The notes: generated by a model from the sequence alone, not told the origin. Numbered from the stretch's first letter, positions 1 through 8,468 are shown. The stretch is 11,511 nucleotides of DNA from an uncultured Holdemanella sp. (GCF_934772795.1 NZ_CAKVMR010000067.1:1-11511), one strand, 5' to 3'. Program-made: numbers and translations.

Positions 1-1
1 T

Positions 2-76
2 ACTGAAGAGTGTTTTCAAGATGATGAATTAGTGTGTGGTAAAGAAGAACATCAACATACTGAAGATTGTTACGAA
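2..76 (+). repeat. Tandem Cys/His repeat at the adhesin N-terminus (cut by window edge)
   Basis: Translating from base 2 gives the end of one unit (TEECF) and then a full unit ending TEDCY, with CGKEEHQH between. The spacing is C-x5-H-x-H-x4-C. Similar C-H-H-C units occur in tandem in surface proteins of gut Firmicutes. Metal binding is only an inference from the residues. More copies probably lie upstream. Confidence 0.6.
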
Positions 77-3000
77 AGGGAAGAAGAACAGCCTGTAGAA
101 GAAGAGAATACACAAACAGAGACAACAGAACCTAGTGATGAAGTAGAAACAGTTACAGAATCAGAATTAAAAGATGCTGAACAAACTATAGATGGACAAG
201 AAGAGTCCAAGACAAATGTAGATTTTGTTTTAAATGAACATCCAGATAATATTGAGTCTACCATTCTATATGTAAAGAATAATAATCAATGGACGGAAAT
301 CTCAAATGGAGAAAGTCCGAATAATACGAGTTTAAAGATTTTAGTTAAATTCCAGAAAATTCATACAAAAGAATTTTTGGAAAAATGTAATTGTAAATTT
401 ACTTATAATCTTCCAGTCTTTTTAAGTTTTGTTGATATAACTACTCCAATGATGGATAAAGACACAAATGAAAAAATTGGTGAAATCAATGCCTCTAATG
501 GTAAAGTTGTTGTCACTTATTATCAAGAATACCTACAAAAATTATTAAATGGATCTGAAGCGGAAACAAGTACGTTTTCTGGTGAATTTTATGTGGAAGG
601 AAAGATTGATTTAAGTAGCTTAGATTCTAATGGTCAATTAGATACTAACATAAATGGTATTAAGCTGAATTATGGAATGGATTTTTTAGAACGATTTGGC
701 GATATAAGTGTAAATAAGATTTGTAGTAAAGATGAAGTAGATAAAAATAATGATTATATTAAATACTCCATTACAGTTACTGCAGGTTCAAATGGTGCTA
801 AAAATATAATTGTTGTCGATAGATTTACTCAACGTAAAGATTTAGTGTCATATATTGGAATTGATAAAACTGTAACTATACTTAATGGTAATGCGGATAA
901 ACCGAATCCTTTTGAGACGATTGTAAATAATACTAGCTCTGAACATGGAAAAGTATATTTGGGCGTTGAGACGAGTGACGAGACAAATCCAATACCTGAT
1001 ACAAATGCTGCTGAAGCACTAAACCCTGGAAGTTTAGTTTGGAATATTGGTGATATGGATCCTAATGAAAAGCGTGTCCTTACATATTATGTAAAGTTGG
1101 CAGATAATAAAGCTTTAAACGGAAATACAATTACGAACGAAGCTCATGTTTATTCTAAAACGAATCAAAATATTGTTTATGATAGGGATAATAGCAAGGC
1201 GGATTTTGTTCCACAAATTAAGTACAGTGATTTGATGAAAAAAAGTGTAGATGGAGATATAAAAAAAGATGCGAATGGTAATTATTTGATTCCTTACAAA
1301 CTAGAGTTTGGATTACATAAAGATGGAAGTAATTATTCACTTAAGAATTTCGAGCTTTTTGATGATTTGAATTATGCGGGAGATAATATTAAAACAGACA
1401 GTAGAGCGTTAGAATATATTTCATATAATAAAGATTCAGTAAAGTTTTACAAGAAAGATGATGGAAAACAGGATTTTGAAGAAATTAAAGATATTCAGGT
1501 TGGGTGGTCATTGAATCAGGGTGAGTATAAAACAAATTGGACAGATTCAGATGGAAATCCAACAAGATTTAAATTAACTGGCAAAACGGATAAGCCGATT
1601 ACAATAAATCCTGGAGATTCTTTATATGTGACATACACTTTAACTGTAAAACCAGAGGCTTTTGCGGCTATTAAATCTGGGACATTAGATGTAAAAAATC
1701 GTTATTTGTTTTCTGCTTCAAATGCAGGTAAGAATTTTAATGATGCGGTTGATCGTGTTTACAATGAACAGATTTTAAATGAATATTCATGGAGTGAAAA
1801 GCGTGTCGGTGAAAAAACAAATGATGAAAAAACAATAACGATTTCTAATGGAGAAGGAAAATATTTGATTGAGAATGGTCACATTAAACAAGATTTATCA
1901 ACAGATAATTCTTTTGTCGTGCCTAAAGGTAGTTATGAGTATACAGTTGATGTGAACAAAACTAAAAATGAGTTTGATGTAACAAGTGTTCAAATGAAGG
2001 ATAGTCTAAATACAGATAAAATGGTGTATGTGGGGTATGTCAAGGTTGAAAGCTTGCAATATGATTCTGAGAAAAATACTTATCAAACAGAGGAAACAAA
2101 ATGGGTTAAAATTGATTCCTTACATGAGTTTAGCCTAATGCCTTCTGATATGGGTTGGAAGAATGGAAATAATGGAAATAATGCGTATAGATTTACATAT
2201 TATGTAGCTCAATCAAAAACAGCTTCTTTTACGGAATTGAATTTGAAGAATACATTTACATTAAGTGGAAAAGTAAATCGAAATGGAAAAGATATTGATA
2301 TATCGGATATTGTATCGAATTCTGAAGAAGTAATTGTTTCTGGTAATTATAGTATGAATGTACATAAAAAAGCTTGGGATTATGTTAGGGCAGAAAAGGA
2401 TGCAACGTCTTGGACTAATGGTAAGTTATATTGGTTGATTGAAGTGAAGGGTACATCTATACCAAAAGGAACTGTATTTCAAGATTGTATATCTACAGAT
2501 AAAGATTTGAAAACTTCATATCTACATTCTGATTCTTTAGTTGGAGTTTATCAAGGTGTGATTCCGGATGAAATCAATAGTAATGATTTAACGAATTTGT
2601 TGAATAATAATACATTAAAAGAATTAGATAAAAACTTATTTGAACAAAGTATGGGAAGTAGTAAGGATTTTTCTGGTGAAGATAGATACAGTGAACTAAC
2701 ACTGAAATCAACTAAAAATATAACTTTAGGAAATGATAATAATCTTTATTTTGTGGTTACGAGTGAACCGGAAAGTTTACCAACTAAATATCGTGAAACC
2801 TATGTTTTTAAAAATAGTATAAAAACTAGTGATGATGGAGTAAATTTTATTGAAAGAGGTAATGCTACAAAGGATCTTTGTGGTGGTGAAAACATTTTAA
2901 AAGAATTAGGCCAAACATTTACTTATGATGGTCAAAACATTAAAAGTAATAAGGATGGTACGGATAAGAATACGGTTGGGGGACCAGAAACTAGAATAGT

Positions 3001-4801
3001 AAAAGACAAATTAAAAGAAACGGGTGCTGGTTTATATGCGTCATGGGCCTTCAAAGTAAATTATTCAGGACACTTATCTGGAAGTTATCGTGTATTAGAA
3101 CAAATTCCAGATGGTATGCAGTTGGCATATATACGTATCAAATGGATTGGTGAAGAACAGAAGAATAAAGGATCAATACAATCGAAGATCATAGAGAATC
3201 TTGGTGAAGGATGGACTAAAAAAAGTATTACTGCAAATGATGATGACAATGAGTCTAGGACAACAAATTATTACGTAAAGGGAAATCAAGCTTTAATTGA
3301 ATTAGGTGATTTTTATGCAGGAAAGGTTACTGATAAATATTCAGTAGATGTTCAGGTTGTCTGTAAAGTAACGGACCCGAAAGTATTGCTTGGATCAGAA
3401 GAGGTGAAATTCACAAATAATGTTATTCTTCAAAATGCAGAAGGTACAGAGAATATAGATAGTGCTCATTCTAATGTAACTCTGTCAATGAAGAATATAA
3501 CGAAGAGCCAGGTACAAAATGGACAAAAAATTAATTATACAATTGAAACAAATTCATTAAATCAAGATTTACCGTCAAATGGTGTAGATAATAAACTAAA
3601 ACTAGTTGATGAATTAGGAAGTAATTTAATTTTAGATTTGGATACAATTAAAGTAGAAGATACTCAAGGTCAACAAGTAGATGATGCACGTGTATCCTAT
3701 GAAAATAATAAATTAGAAATAGAGATTCCAAAGGATAAGAAACTGAAGATTACATATACGGCAACGGTAAATGCTGCGCCTGGAGAAAAAGTCAGTGTTA
3801 CAAATACAGCTTATTGGAAGGGATATAGTTCTTCGAGAGGTGAGACTGTAAAAATTGAAAACTTTACTTATGACGCAGGCGGTAGCACACAAAGTTCAAA
3901 TAACCCTCAATTAAAAATAATAAAACGAGATGCAAGCAATATTAGCTTGCGATTGCAAGGAGCAGTTTTTAAAGTTGCGGAATGTGAACTAAAAAATGAC
4001 GAAATTGTTGAAGCTCAAACAGACAAAACTTGGTCAGCGACCACAAATGAACAAGGTGAAATCACCTTTGGATCTAGTGCACAATGGGTATTGGACTATA
4101 ACACAATATATAAAGTGTCAGAAGAAAGTGCCCCTAATGGTTACATAAAGGATGATACTGTACGTTATATTATGTGTATCAAAAAAGAAAATGGTATATA
4201 TTCAGACTATGTAAATCAATGTTTGAAAAGAGATGACATTATAAAGTGTAATAGTACATCGGATTTTAAGTTTGATTTAACAAACCAAAAGAAGGGTATT
4301 GTTATTAAAAAGAATTTTATTAACGATGCAGCAGGAAATTCAAAAAAACCGGTGAGTGGAACTTATAGATTTGGTTTGTATGATAATTCAGATTTAAAGA
4401 ATCCAGTAGATATTGTTTCTATAGAATTTGGTCCTTCTGATCAAGAAGAAAAAGAAGCCAAATTTGTGAATCTAGATATAAATAAAAATTATTACGTTTA
4501 TGAACTAGATGATAAAGGTAATCCGATTACTGATCCTTCAAAAGAAGTAACAATAAATAAATTGCAGTATACAGTAGATTATAAAGGGGAAGGTGAATCT
4601 ACAAATGCTGCAACAAACGGGCAAACGGTGACTGTTACAAATAGAAGCCGTACTAAAATACTACCTTCCACAGGTGGGTATGGATCCCTGCTTTACAGAA
4701 TATCAGGTGCGATGTTGGTTTTAGCAAGCTTGATAGTTCTGACAAATATAAATAAAAAGAATGATTTAAATGACAAATCAAAGAATAGGAGAAAGCAATG
4801 A
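2..4801 (+). CDS. Giant LPSTG-anchored surface adhesin / pilus tip protein, 5' partial
   Basis: The frame is open to the left edge, so the true start and signal peptide lie outside; about 1,600 residues are visible. The first codons form Cys/His repeats (TEECF, then CGKEEHQHTEDCY), followed by a Glu/Thr-rich linker to about nt 230. A long series of beta-rich, isopeptide/DUF11-like modules follows (for example nt 690-1200, 1220-1770, 1780-2340, 2350-2860, 3030-3860). Next is a CnaB/SpaA-type domain (about 3911-4290) with E-box YKVSEESAPNGY (Glu codon 4121). A Spy0128/FctA-like domain (about 4290-4650) has YYVYE (Glu codon 4502). The end is a sorting signal: LPSTG at 4661-4675, a hydrophobic segment and a Lys/Arg tail. 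It should be exported, cut by sortase between Thr and Gly, and act as adhesin or pilus tip. It is the first visible gene of the pilin/sortase operon and overlaps the next by ATGA. The surface role is firm; tip position and ligand are inferred. Confidence 0.9.
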   Translation, partial: TEECFQDDELVCGKEEHQHTEDCYEREEEQPVEEENTQTETTEPSDEVETVTESELKDAEQTIDGQEESKTNVDFVLNEHPDNIESTILYVKNNNQWTEISNGESPNNTSLKILVKFQKIHTKEFLEKCNCKFTYNLPVFLSFVDITTPMMDKDTNEKIGEINASNGKVVVTYYQEYLQKLLNGSEAETSTFSGEFYVEGKIDLSSLDSNGQLDTNINGIKLNYGMDFLERFGDISVNKICSKDEVDKNNDYIKYSITVTAGSNGAKNIIVVDRFTQRKDLVSYIGIDKTVTILNGNADKPNPFETIVNNTSSEHGKVYLGVETSDETNPIPDTNAAEALNPGSLVWNIGDMDPNEKRVLTYYVKLADNKALNGNTITNEAHVYSKTNQNIVYDRDNSKADFVPQIKYSDLMKKSVDGDIKKDANGNYLIPYKLEFGLHKDGSNYSLKNFELFDDLNYAGDNIKTDSRALEYISYNKDSVKFYKKDDGKQDFEEIKDIQVGWSLNQGEYKTNWTDSDGNPTRFKLTGKTDKPITINPGDSLYVTYTLTVKPEAFAAIKSGTLDVKNRYLFSASNAGKNFNDAVDRVYNEQILNEYSWSEKRVGEKTNDEKTITISNGEGKYLIENGHIKQDLSTDNSFVVPKGSYEYTVDVNKTKNEFDVTSVQMKDSLNTDKMVYVGYVKVESLQYDSEKNTYQTEETKWVKIDSLHEFSLMPSDMGWKNGNNGNNAYRFTYYVAQSKTASFTELNLKNTFTLSGKVNRNGKDIDISDIVSNSEEVIVSGNYSMNVHKKAWDYVRAEKDATSWTNGKLYWLIEVKGTSIPKGTVFQDCISTDKDLKTSYLHSDSLVGVYQGVIPDEINSNDLTNLLNNNTLKELDKNLFEQSMGSSKDFSGEDRYSELTLKSTKNITLGNDNNLYFVVTSEPESLPTKYRETYVFKNSIKTSDDGVNFIERGNATKDLCGGENILKELGQTFTYDGQNIKSNKDGTDKNTVGGPETRIVKDKLKETGAGLYASWAFKVNYSGHLSGSYRVLEQIPDGMQLAYIRIKWIGEEQKNKGSIQSKIIENLGEGWTKKSITANDDDNESRTTNYYVKGNQALIELGDFYAGKVTDKYSVDVQVVCKVTDPKVLLGSEEVKFTNNVILQNAEGTENIDSAHSNVTLSMKNITKSQVQNGQKINYTIETNSLNQDLPSNGVDNKLKLVDELGSNLILDLDTIKVEDTQGQQVDDARVSYENNKLEIEIPKDKKLKITYTATVNAAPGEKVSVTNTAYWKGYSSSRGETVKIENFTYDAGGSTQSSNNPQLKIIKRDASNISLRLQGAVFKVAECELKNDEIVEAQTDKTWSATTNEQGEITFGSSAQWVLDYNTIYKVSEESAPNGYIKDDTVRYIMCIKKENGIYSDYVNQCLKRDDIIKCNSTSDFKFDLTNQKKGIVIKKNFINDAAGNSKKPVSGTYRFGLYDNSDLKNPVDIVSIEFGPSDQEEKEAKFVNLDINKNYYVYELDDKGNPITDPSKEVTINKLQYTVDYKGEGESTNAATNGQTVTVTNRSRTKILPSTGGYGSLLYRISGAMLVLASLIVLTNINKKNDLNDKSKNRRKQ
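4661..4783 (+). other. Cell-wall sorting signal of the adhesin (LPSTG, membrane segment, basic tail)
   Basis: LPSTG is encoded at 4661-4675, followed by a hydrophobic stretch (LLYRISGAMLVLASLIVLT) and a tail rich in Lys and Arg. This is the standard layout of a sortase substrate and matches the motif of the next gene, so one sortase could process both. Confidence 0.9.
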
Positions 4802-6282
4802 AACTAATTAAGAAAATTGCTGCCATTATGTTTGCGTTCATGATGGTAGTATCAATGAGTTGTAACGTAAAGGCTGATGAAGGAACTACAGCAACAACAG
4901 AAAAAGGAGAAATTACAATCGATAAAGCAATTGATGGACAAACTTATACTATTTATAAACTTTTAGATTTAGAAAGTTATGATGAGCCAAACAATCATTA
5001 TTCTTATAGACCATCAACTGAATGGAAAAACTTTTTTGAAACTACAGAAGCAAAGAATTATATTACTGTCGATGAAAATGGTTATGCAAATTGGGTAAAA
5101 GGAGCTGATCAGGCTGAATTTGCACAAAAGGCTTTAGCTTATGCAACTACAAATGGTATTGGTAACAAGGGTACAGCAAAAGCTTCTAATAACACAGTAA
5201 CTTTTAAAAATTTAGATTTAGGTTATTACTTGGTGGATTCTAGTGTGGGAGCACTTTGTCTTTTAGATACTACAAATCCTACTGCAACAATTCAAGAAAA
5301 GAATGGTGTACCATCAGTCAAAAAAACTATTACAGATGGTGGTGTTCTTGCTACTGATTATAAGTCTAACTCTGTAAACATTGGAGATACAGTTACATTC
5401 CAGACAATCATCGATGTAAAAAAAGGCGCACAAGGATATGTATTGCATGATACACTTTCAACTGGATTAAAATTGATCTCAAAAATTAATGATCTCACGG
5501 ATTCGCCAATAATGGCGGTTGCATCTGGTACTGATGAATCAGGCAAAGCGTTTAATAATAATTTAACAAAGGATTCTCATTATACGATCACATATGATGA
5601 TCATAGTTTTACAGTAACGATTTTGGATAGTTATTTAAAAACACACGAAACAGTAGATTATCATATAGCGATTAGTTACAAAGCAATTTTAACTGATGCA
5701 GCAGTTGTTGGTGGAGCAGGTAATACTAACAAAACGTATCTAAAATACGGTGTAAGTAGCGAAAGTGCTCCTTCTACTACAACAACCTATACATTTGGTA
5801 TTCCTGTTTTAAAATATACAGGTGATGTAAGTAAGCCACTTGCAGGTGCTAAATTTAAACTGTATACAGATTCAAATTGTAATGATGAGTCCACTGCGCT
5901 TAAGTTTAGCTTGAATAATAATAAATATCGTTATGATAGTAAAAATGGAAAAACTGTTTTAACATCGCTTGAAACAACAGGCCGTATCGATATTGAAGGT
6001 TTAGAAGCTGGTACATATTATCTAAAAGAGATTGAAGCTCCAAAAGGATATAACTTATTAGCTAATGCCGTGGAAGTTCAAATCACTCAAGATGGCAAAG
6101 TTAAAGTTAAAAACGGAGATGCTTATGATGAAGTTAATAGAGTCGATGTAGAAAACAAAACAGGAACAGTACTACCTTCTACTGGTGGTGCTGGTACTAC
6201 AATGATCTACTTGATTGGTGGAGCATTAGTATTGGGTTCTGGTGTTGTATTGGCTACAAAGAGAAGAGTTAAGAATAAATAG
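4798..6282 (+). CDS. LPSTG major (backbone) pilin, isopeptide-forming fimbrial protein
   Basis: This 494-residue protein is the likely shaft subunit of a covalent pilus. It has a signal peptide (MKLIKKIAAIMFAFMMVV, cleaved near VKA-DE). An N-terminal domain to about residue 160 ends GYYLV (142-146). A middle isopeptide domain spans about 172-325 (NIGDTVTF at 194-201). A CnaB domain spans about 334-455, with candidate bond lysine K339 and E-box YYLKEIEAPKGY (Glu411). LPSTG is at 459-463, followed by a membrane helix and the tail KRRVKNK. There is no classic VYPK pilin motif; IQEKN (165-169) sits where it is expected, making K168 the candidate polymerisation lysine. The ATG overlaps the adhesin stop (ATGA) and has AGGAG six bases upstream, so translation is probably coupled. 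Size, domain order and the following class C sortase support a backbone role. Confidence 0.92.
   Translation: MKLIKKIAAIMFAFMMVVSMSCNVKADEGTTATTEKGEITIDKAIDGQTYTIYKLLDLESYDEPNNHYSYRPSTEWKNFFETTEAKNYITVDENGYANWVKGADQAEFAQKALAYATTNGIGNKGTAKASNNTVTFKNLDLGYYLVDSSVGALCLLDTTNPTATIQEKNGVPSVKKTITDGGVLATDYKSNSVNIGDTVTFQTIIDVKKGAQGYVLHDTLSTGLKLISKINDLTDSPIMAVASGTDESGKAFNNNLTKDSHYTITYDDHSFTVTILDSYLKTHETVDYHIAISYKAILTDAAVVGGAGNTNKTYLKYGVSSESAPSTTTTYTFGIPVLKYTGDVSKPLAGAKFKLYTDSNCNDESTALKFSLNNNKYRYDSKNGKTVLTSLETTGRIDIEGLEAGTYYLKEIEAPKGYNLLANAVEVQITQDGKVKVKNGDAYDEVNRVDVENKTGTVLPSTGGAGTTMIYLIGGALVLGSGVVLATKRRVKNK
6172..6279 (+). other. Cell-wall sorting signal of the backbone pilin (LPSTG)
   Basis: Residues 459-463 are LPSTG. 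A glycine/hydrophobic membrane segment and the basic tail TKRRVKNK follow. It has the same motif as the large adhesin and differs from the LPLTG of the small pilin downstream. Confidence 0.9.
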
Positions 6283-6299
6283 TAATTGATTAGATGATA

Positions 6300-6308
6300 G
6301 GGAGAGGG
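6300..6308 (+). promoter_or_regulatory. Strong ribosome binding site for the class C sortase
   Basis: A GGGAGAGGG run lies seven bases before the ATG at 6316. The 33-base gap after the pilin shows no terminator or promoter, so the sortase is read from the same transcript. Confidence 0.7.
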
Positions 6309-6315
6309 TTGTAAG

Positions 6316-7146
6316 ATGAAGAAGCATATTTCAACTATAATTGCGATACTTGTTTTTATTACGGGCCTTTCCTTATTGTTGTATCCAACGGTGAGTAATT
6401 ATTGGAATTCTAAACATCAAACGGCTGTTGTGGCGAATTATTCTGAGAAGATAGAAAAGATGGATGATCAGGATAAGCAGGCTGCAATAGATTTGGCTAT
6501 TTCTTATAATTCATTGTTGGTTTCGAATAGTGGGCGTTTTACTCCTAGTGATTCAGATCTATCTGTGTATAAAAGTCTATTAAATGCGGATGGTACGGGT
6601 ATGATGGGATATATTACGATACCTGAGATTCGTTGTAAGTTAGCTATTTATCATAGTGTGGATGATTCGGTATTACAGGTGGGTGTTGGTCATTTAGAGG
6701 GTTCTTCGCTTCCTGTTGGTGGTAGTAGTACGCATTGTGTTATTTCTGGTCATAGGGGGCTTCCGAGTGCTCGTTTGTTTACGGATATTGATCGTCTTGA
6801 AAAGGGGGATTTATTTTATCTGCATGTGTATGGCAAGGTTTTGGCGTATGAGGTGGATAAGATTTCGGTTGTAGAGCCTGAGGATTATGGGCCTTTAGAG
6901 ATTGAAGAGGGTAAAGATCTTTGTACGTTACTTACGTGTACGCCGTATGGTATTAATACACAGCGGTTGATGGTTCGTGGTCATCGTGTGGTGGATAGTT
7001 TGTATGATGAATCAAGTATTACTTCAGATGCAGCTCGTGTGGATACTTTAGTAGTGGCTTCTTGTGTTGGTGTTGTATTCTTGTTGGTTGGTTTTGTTGT
7101 TTCGAAGATATGGAGGTTAAGAGGGCGTGAAAAAAATAATTCGTAG
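6316..7146 (+). CDS. srtC: Class C sortase (pilus polymerase)
   Basis: A 276-residue membrane transpeptidase expected to join pilin subunits through LPxTG Thr-Lys bonds. It has an N-terminal membrane helix (about residues 5-25), an extracytoplasmic lead-in, then the sortase fold starting near GYITIPEI. Catalytic residues are His146 (ISGHRG), Cys208 (LLTCTPYG) and Arg217 (NTQRLMVRGH), with the Cys-to-Arg spacing of nine typical of class C. A second membrane helix near residues 243-266 and a basic tail complete the class C layout. The lead-in reads FTPSDSDLSVYKSLLN, and no clear DPW/DPF-type lid motif is visible. It follows the backbone pilin by 33 bases and its 3' end overlaps the next gene by 20 bases. 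Assignment is firm; which subunits it handles is inferred from context. Confidence 0.95.
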   Translation: MKKHISTIIAILVFITGLSLLLYPTVSNYWNSKHQTAVVANYSEKIEKMDDQDKQAAIDLAISYNSLLVSNSGRFTPSDSDLSVYKSLLNADGTGMMGYITIPEIRCKLAIYHSVDDSVLQVGVGHLEGSSLPVGGSSTHCVISGHRGLPSARLFTDIDRLEKGDLFYLHVYGKVLAYEVDKISVVEPEDYGPLEIEEGKDLCTLLTCTPYGINTQRLMVRGHRVVDSLYDESSITSDAARVDTLVVASCVGVVFLLVGFVVSKIWRLRGREKNNS

Positions 7147-7906
7147 TGTATTGTGTATATTTCTTTTTGTTCTTGTATGTACTCCTGTTTTCGCAAGTGA
7201 TTTTTCGAGTTTAACAGTGACTTGTCCAGCTTCAAATATAGATGTTCGATTATATCGTGTGGCGGATGCAGATTATAATTTGGTGGGTGCTTTTAAATCC
7301 TATTCGGTTTCACAGGATTGGAATATTCTTGGTGATTATATTGATCGTGACAATATTGAATGGGATGATGAAGTGAAGTCAGATTTAGATGGCAAGGCTT
7401 TATTTTCTCATTTAACTAAAGGTGTTTATTTGGTGAAGGCTTTAGATAATGCCAAGTATACAATGTCGGTTTCTGTTGTTTATGTGGATAAAGATTGTGA
7501 TGTTGAATTAAAGTATGAGCCTAGAGTTGAAACGACTTCTTTGCGTGTTCAAAAAGTATGGAAGGATGATGACAAGAAGAATCGTCCAAGTTCTATTGGT
7601 GTAGATTTACTTGGGGATGGTAAGGTTGTAGATCATCAGGTATTAAGTGAAGAAAATCATTGGACCTATGCTTGGAATGATTTGTCGGGTGATATGAGGT
7701 GGAGTTGTGTTGAGACAAGTGTTCCTTCTGGATATAGTGTAAGTTCATATCGAGAAGGGGATCATATTGTGTTAAAGAATAGTTTGAATAAGGTTGTTGA
7801 TTCTGCAAAGCCTGAATCAAATCTTCCTTTGACAGGACAATTATGGTGGCCTGTACCTGTATTATTGTTTGTGGGACTGGGATGTATATGCCTAAGCAAG
7901 TTCTAA
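7127..7906 (+). CDS. Small LPLTG minor pilin, probable base/linker subunit, CnaB domain
   Basis: This 259-residue secreted protein starts at GTG 7127, inside the end of srtC; GGAGG at 7112-7116 lies ten bases upstream and the frame begins with a clean signal peptide (MKKIIRSVLCIFLFVLVC, cut near VFA-SD). An N-terminal beta domain spans about 25-130. A classic Cna-B domain spans about 138-212, with VQKVWKDDD (candidate lysine K143) and E-box WSCVETSVPSGY (Glu196). LPLTG is at 233-237, followed by a membrane segment and a very short tail, LSKF, with a single lysine. Its size, its place after srtC and its distinct sorting motif resemble base/anchor pilins such as FctB of streptococcal pilus islands; that role is inferred. 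A simple accessory wall protein is the alternative. Confidence 0.85.
   Translation: MKKIIRSVLCIFLFVLVCTPVFASDFSSLTVTCPASNIDVRLYRVADADYNLVGAFKSYSVSQDWNILGDYIDRDNIEWDDEVKSDLDGKALFSHLTKGVYLVKALDNAKYTMSVSVVYVDKDCDVELKYEPRVETTSLRVQKVWKDDDKKNRPSSIGVDLLGDGKVVDHQVLSEENHWTYAWNDLSGDMRWSCVETSVPSGYSVSSYREGDHIVLKNSLNKVVDSAKPESNLPLTGQLWWPVPVLLFVGLGCICLSKF
7823..7903 (+). other. Sorting signal of the minor pilin (LPLTG, short tail)
   Basis: LPLTG (residues 233-237) is followed by a hydrophobic run with two Trp (QLWWPVPVLLFVGLG) and the tail CLSKF. The near lack of positive charge is weaker than in the other two anchors and could alter retention or sortase choice. Confidence 0.75.
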
Positions 7907-8448
7907 AATATATTGGGTGTATTTGTGTTGTACTCGGCTTAGGATTAGCTTTATTTAATGTGTATGATACATTTCGGGCTAAAAAGAGTGAAGAAAAGAT
8001 ATTGGCTGCATATAATTTGAAGAATGATTTGGATCCAGATGTATTAATAGATCCAGATATGGATATGCCTGAAGTAGAACTAGATGATTTATCTTGTATT
8101 GGAACGATTGAGATTCCTTCTTTGGATATTAAGCTTCCTGTTACGAGTGAGTTTACATATGATTTGATGAAGCTAGCGCCTTGTCGATATTCGGGTAGTG
8201 TATATAAGGGAAATATGGTGATTGCGGCACATAATTCTTGGTTTCATTTTGGAAGAATTCATAGTTTAAATCCGGGTATTAAGGTTGTATTTACGGATGC
8301 ACTGGGAAATCAATTTGTGTATCATGTGGCTGTGATTGAAACTTTAAGTCCAGAAAGTGTAGAAGAAATGACTTCATCTTCTTATCCTTTGACTTTATTT
8401 ACGTGTACTTTGGATGCGAAAAATAGAGTGACAGTTCGATGTAAATAA
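7882..8448 (+). CDS. Second sortase, short single-helix form, class uncertain (class B-like?)
   Basis: About 188 residues from ATG 7882; ATG 7888, with GGGA five bases before it, is an equally good start, while the ATG at 7843 would lie deep in the minor pilin gene. The product has one N-terminal membrane helix (KYIGCICVVLGLGLALFNVY), an acidic linker, then a sortase domain from IGTIEIPSLDIKLPV. Likely catalytic residues are His117 (IAAHNSWFHFG), Cys175 (LFTCT) and Arg182 (KNRVTVRC). AAHN with FTCT-x5-NRVTVRC differs from the GHRG/TCTPYG signature of the class C enzyme, and there is no C-terminal helix. It overlaps the minor pilin gene by 25 bases and closes the operon. The likely job is attaching the fibre or its base subunit to peptidoglycan, or processing the LPLTG protein; this is inference. 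Confidence 0.85.
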   Translation: MYMPKQVLKYIGCICVVLGLGLALFNVYDTFRAKKSEEKILAAYNLKNDLDPDVLIDPDMDMPEVELDDLSCIGTIEIPSLDIKLPVTSEFTYDLMKLAPCRYSGSVYKGNMVIAAHNSWFHFGRIHSLNPGIKVVFTDALGNQFVYHVAVIETLSPESVEEMTSSSYPLTLFTCTLDAKNRVTVRCK

Positions 8449-8468
8449 AAAGAGAAATCGCTTTTGAT

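Noticed and set aside
6981..7235. Minus-strand ORFs inside the pilus genes (also 70-264, 4653-4841, 5358-5546, 7593-7820) and 8977-9195 inside the transposase
   Set aside because: They lie opposite well-supported genes, have no ribosome sites and their products show no recognisable features.
7843..7881. Longer start (ATG 7843) for the second sortase
   Set aside because: It would add 13 residues encoded inside the minor pilin's membrane segment, without a ribosome site; ATG 7882 or 7888 directly precedes the normal membrane anchor and has GGGA-type sites.
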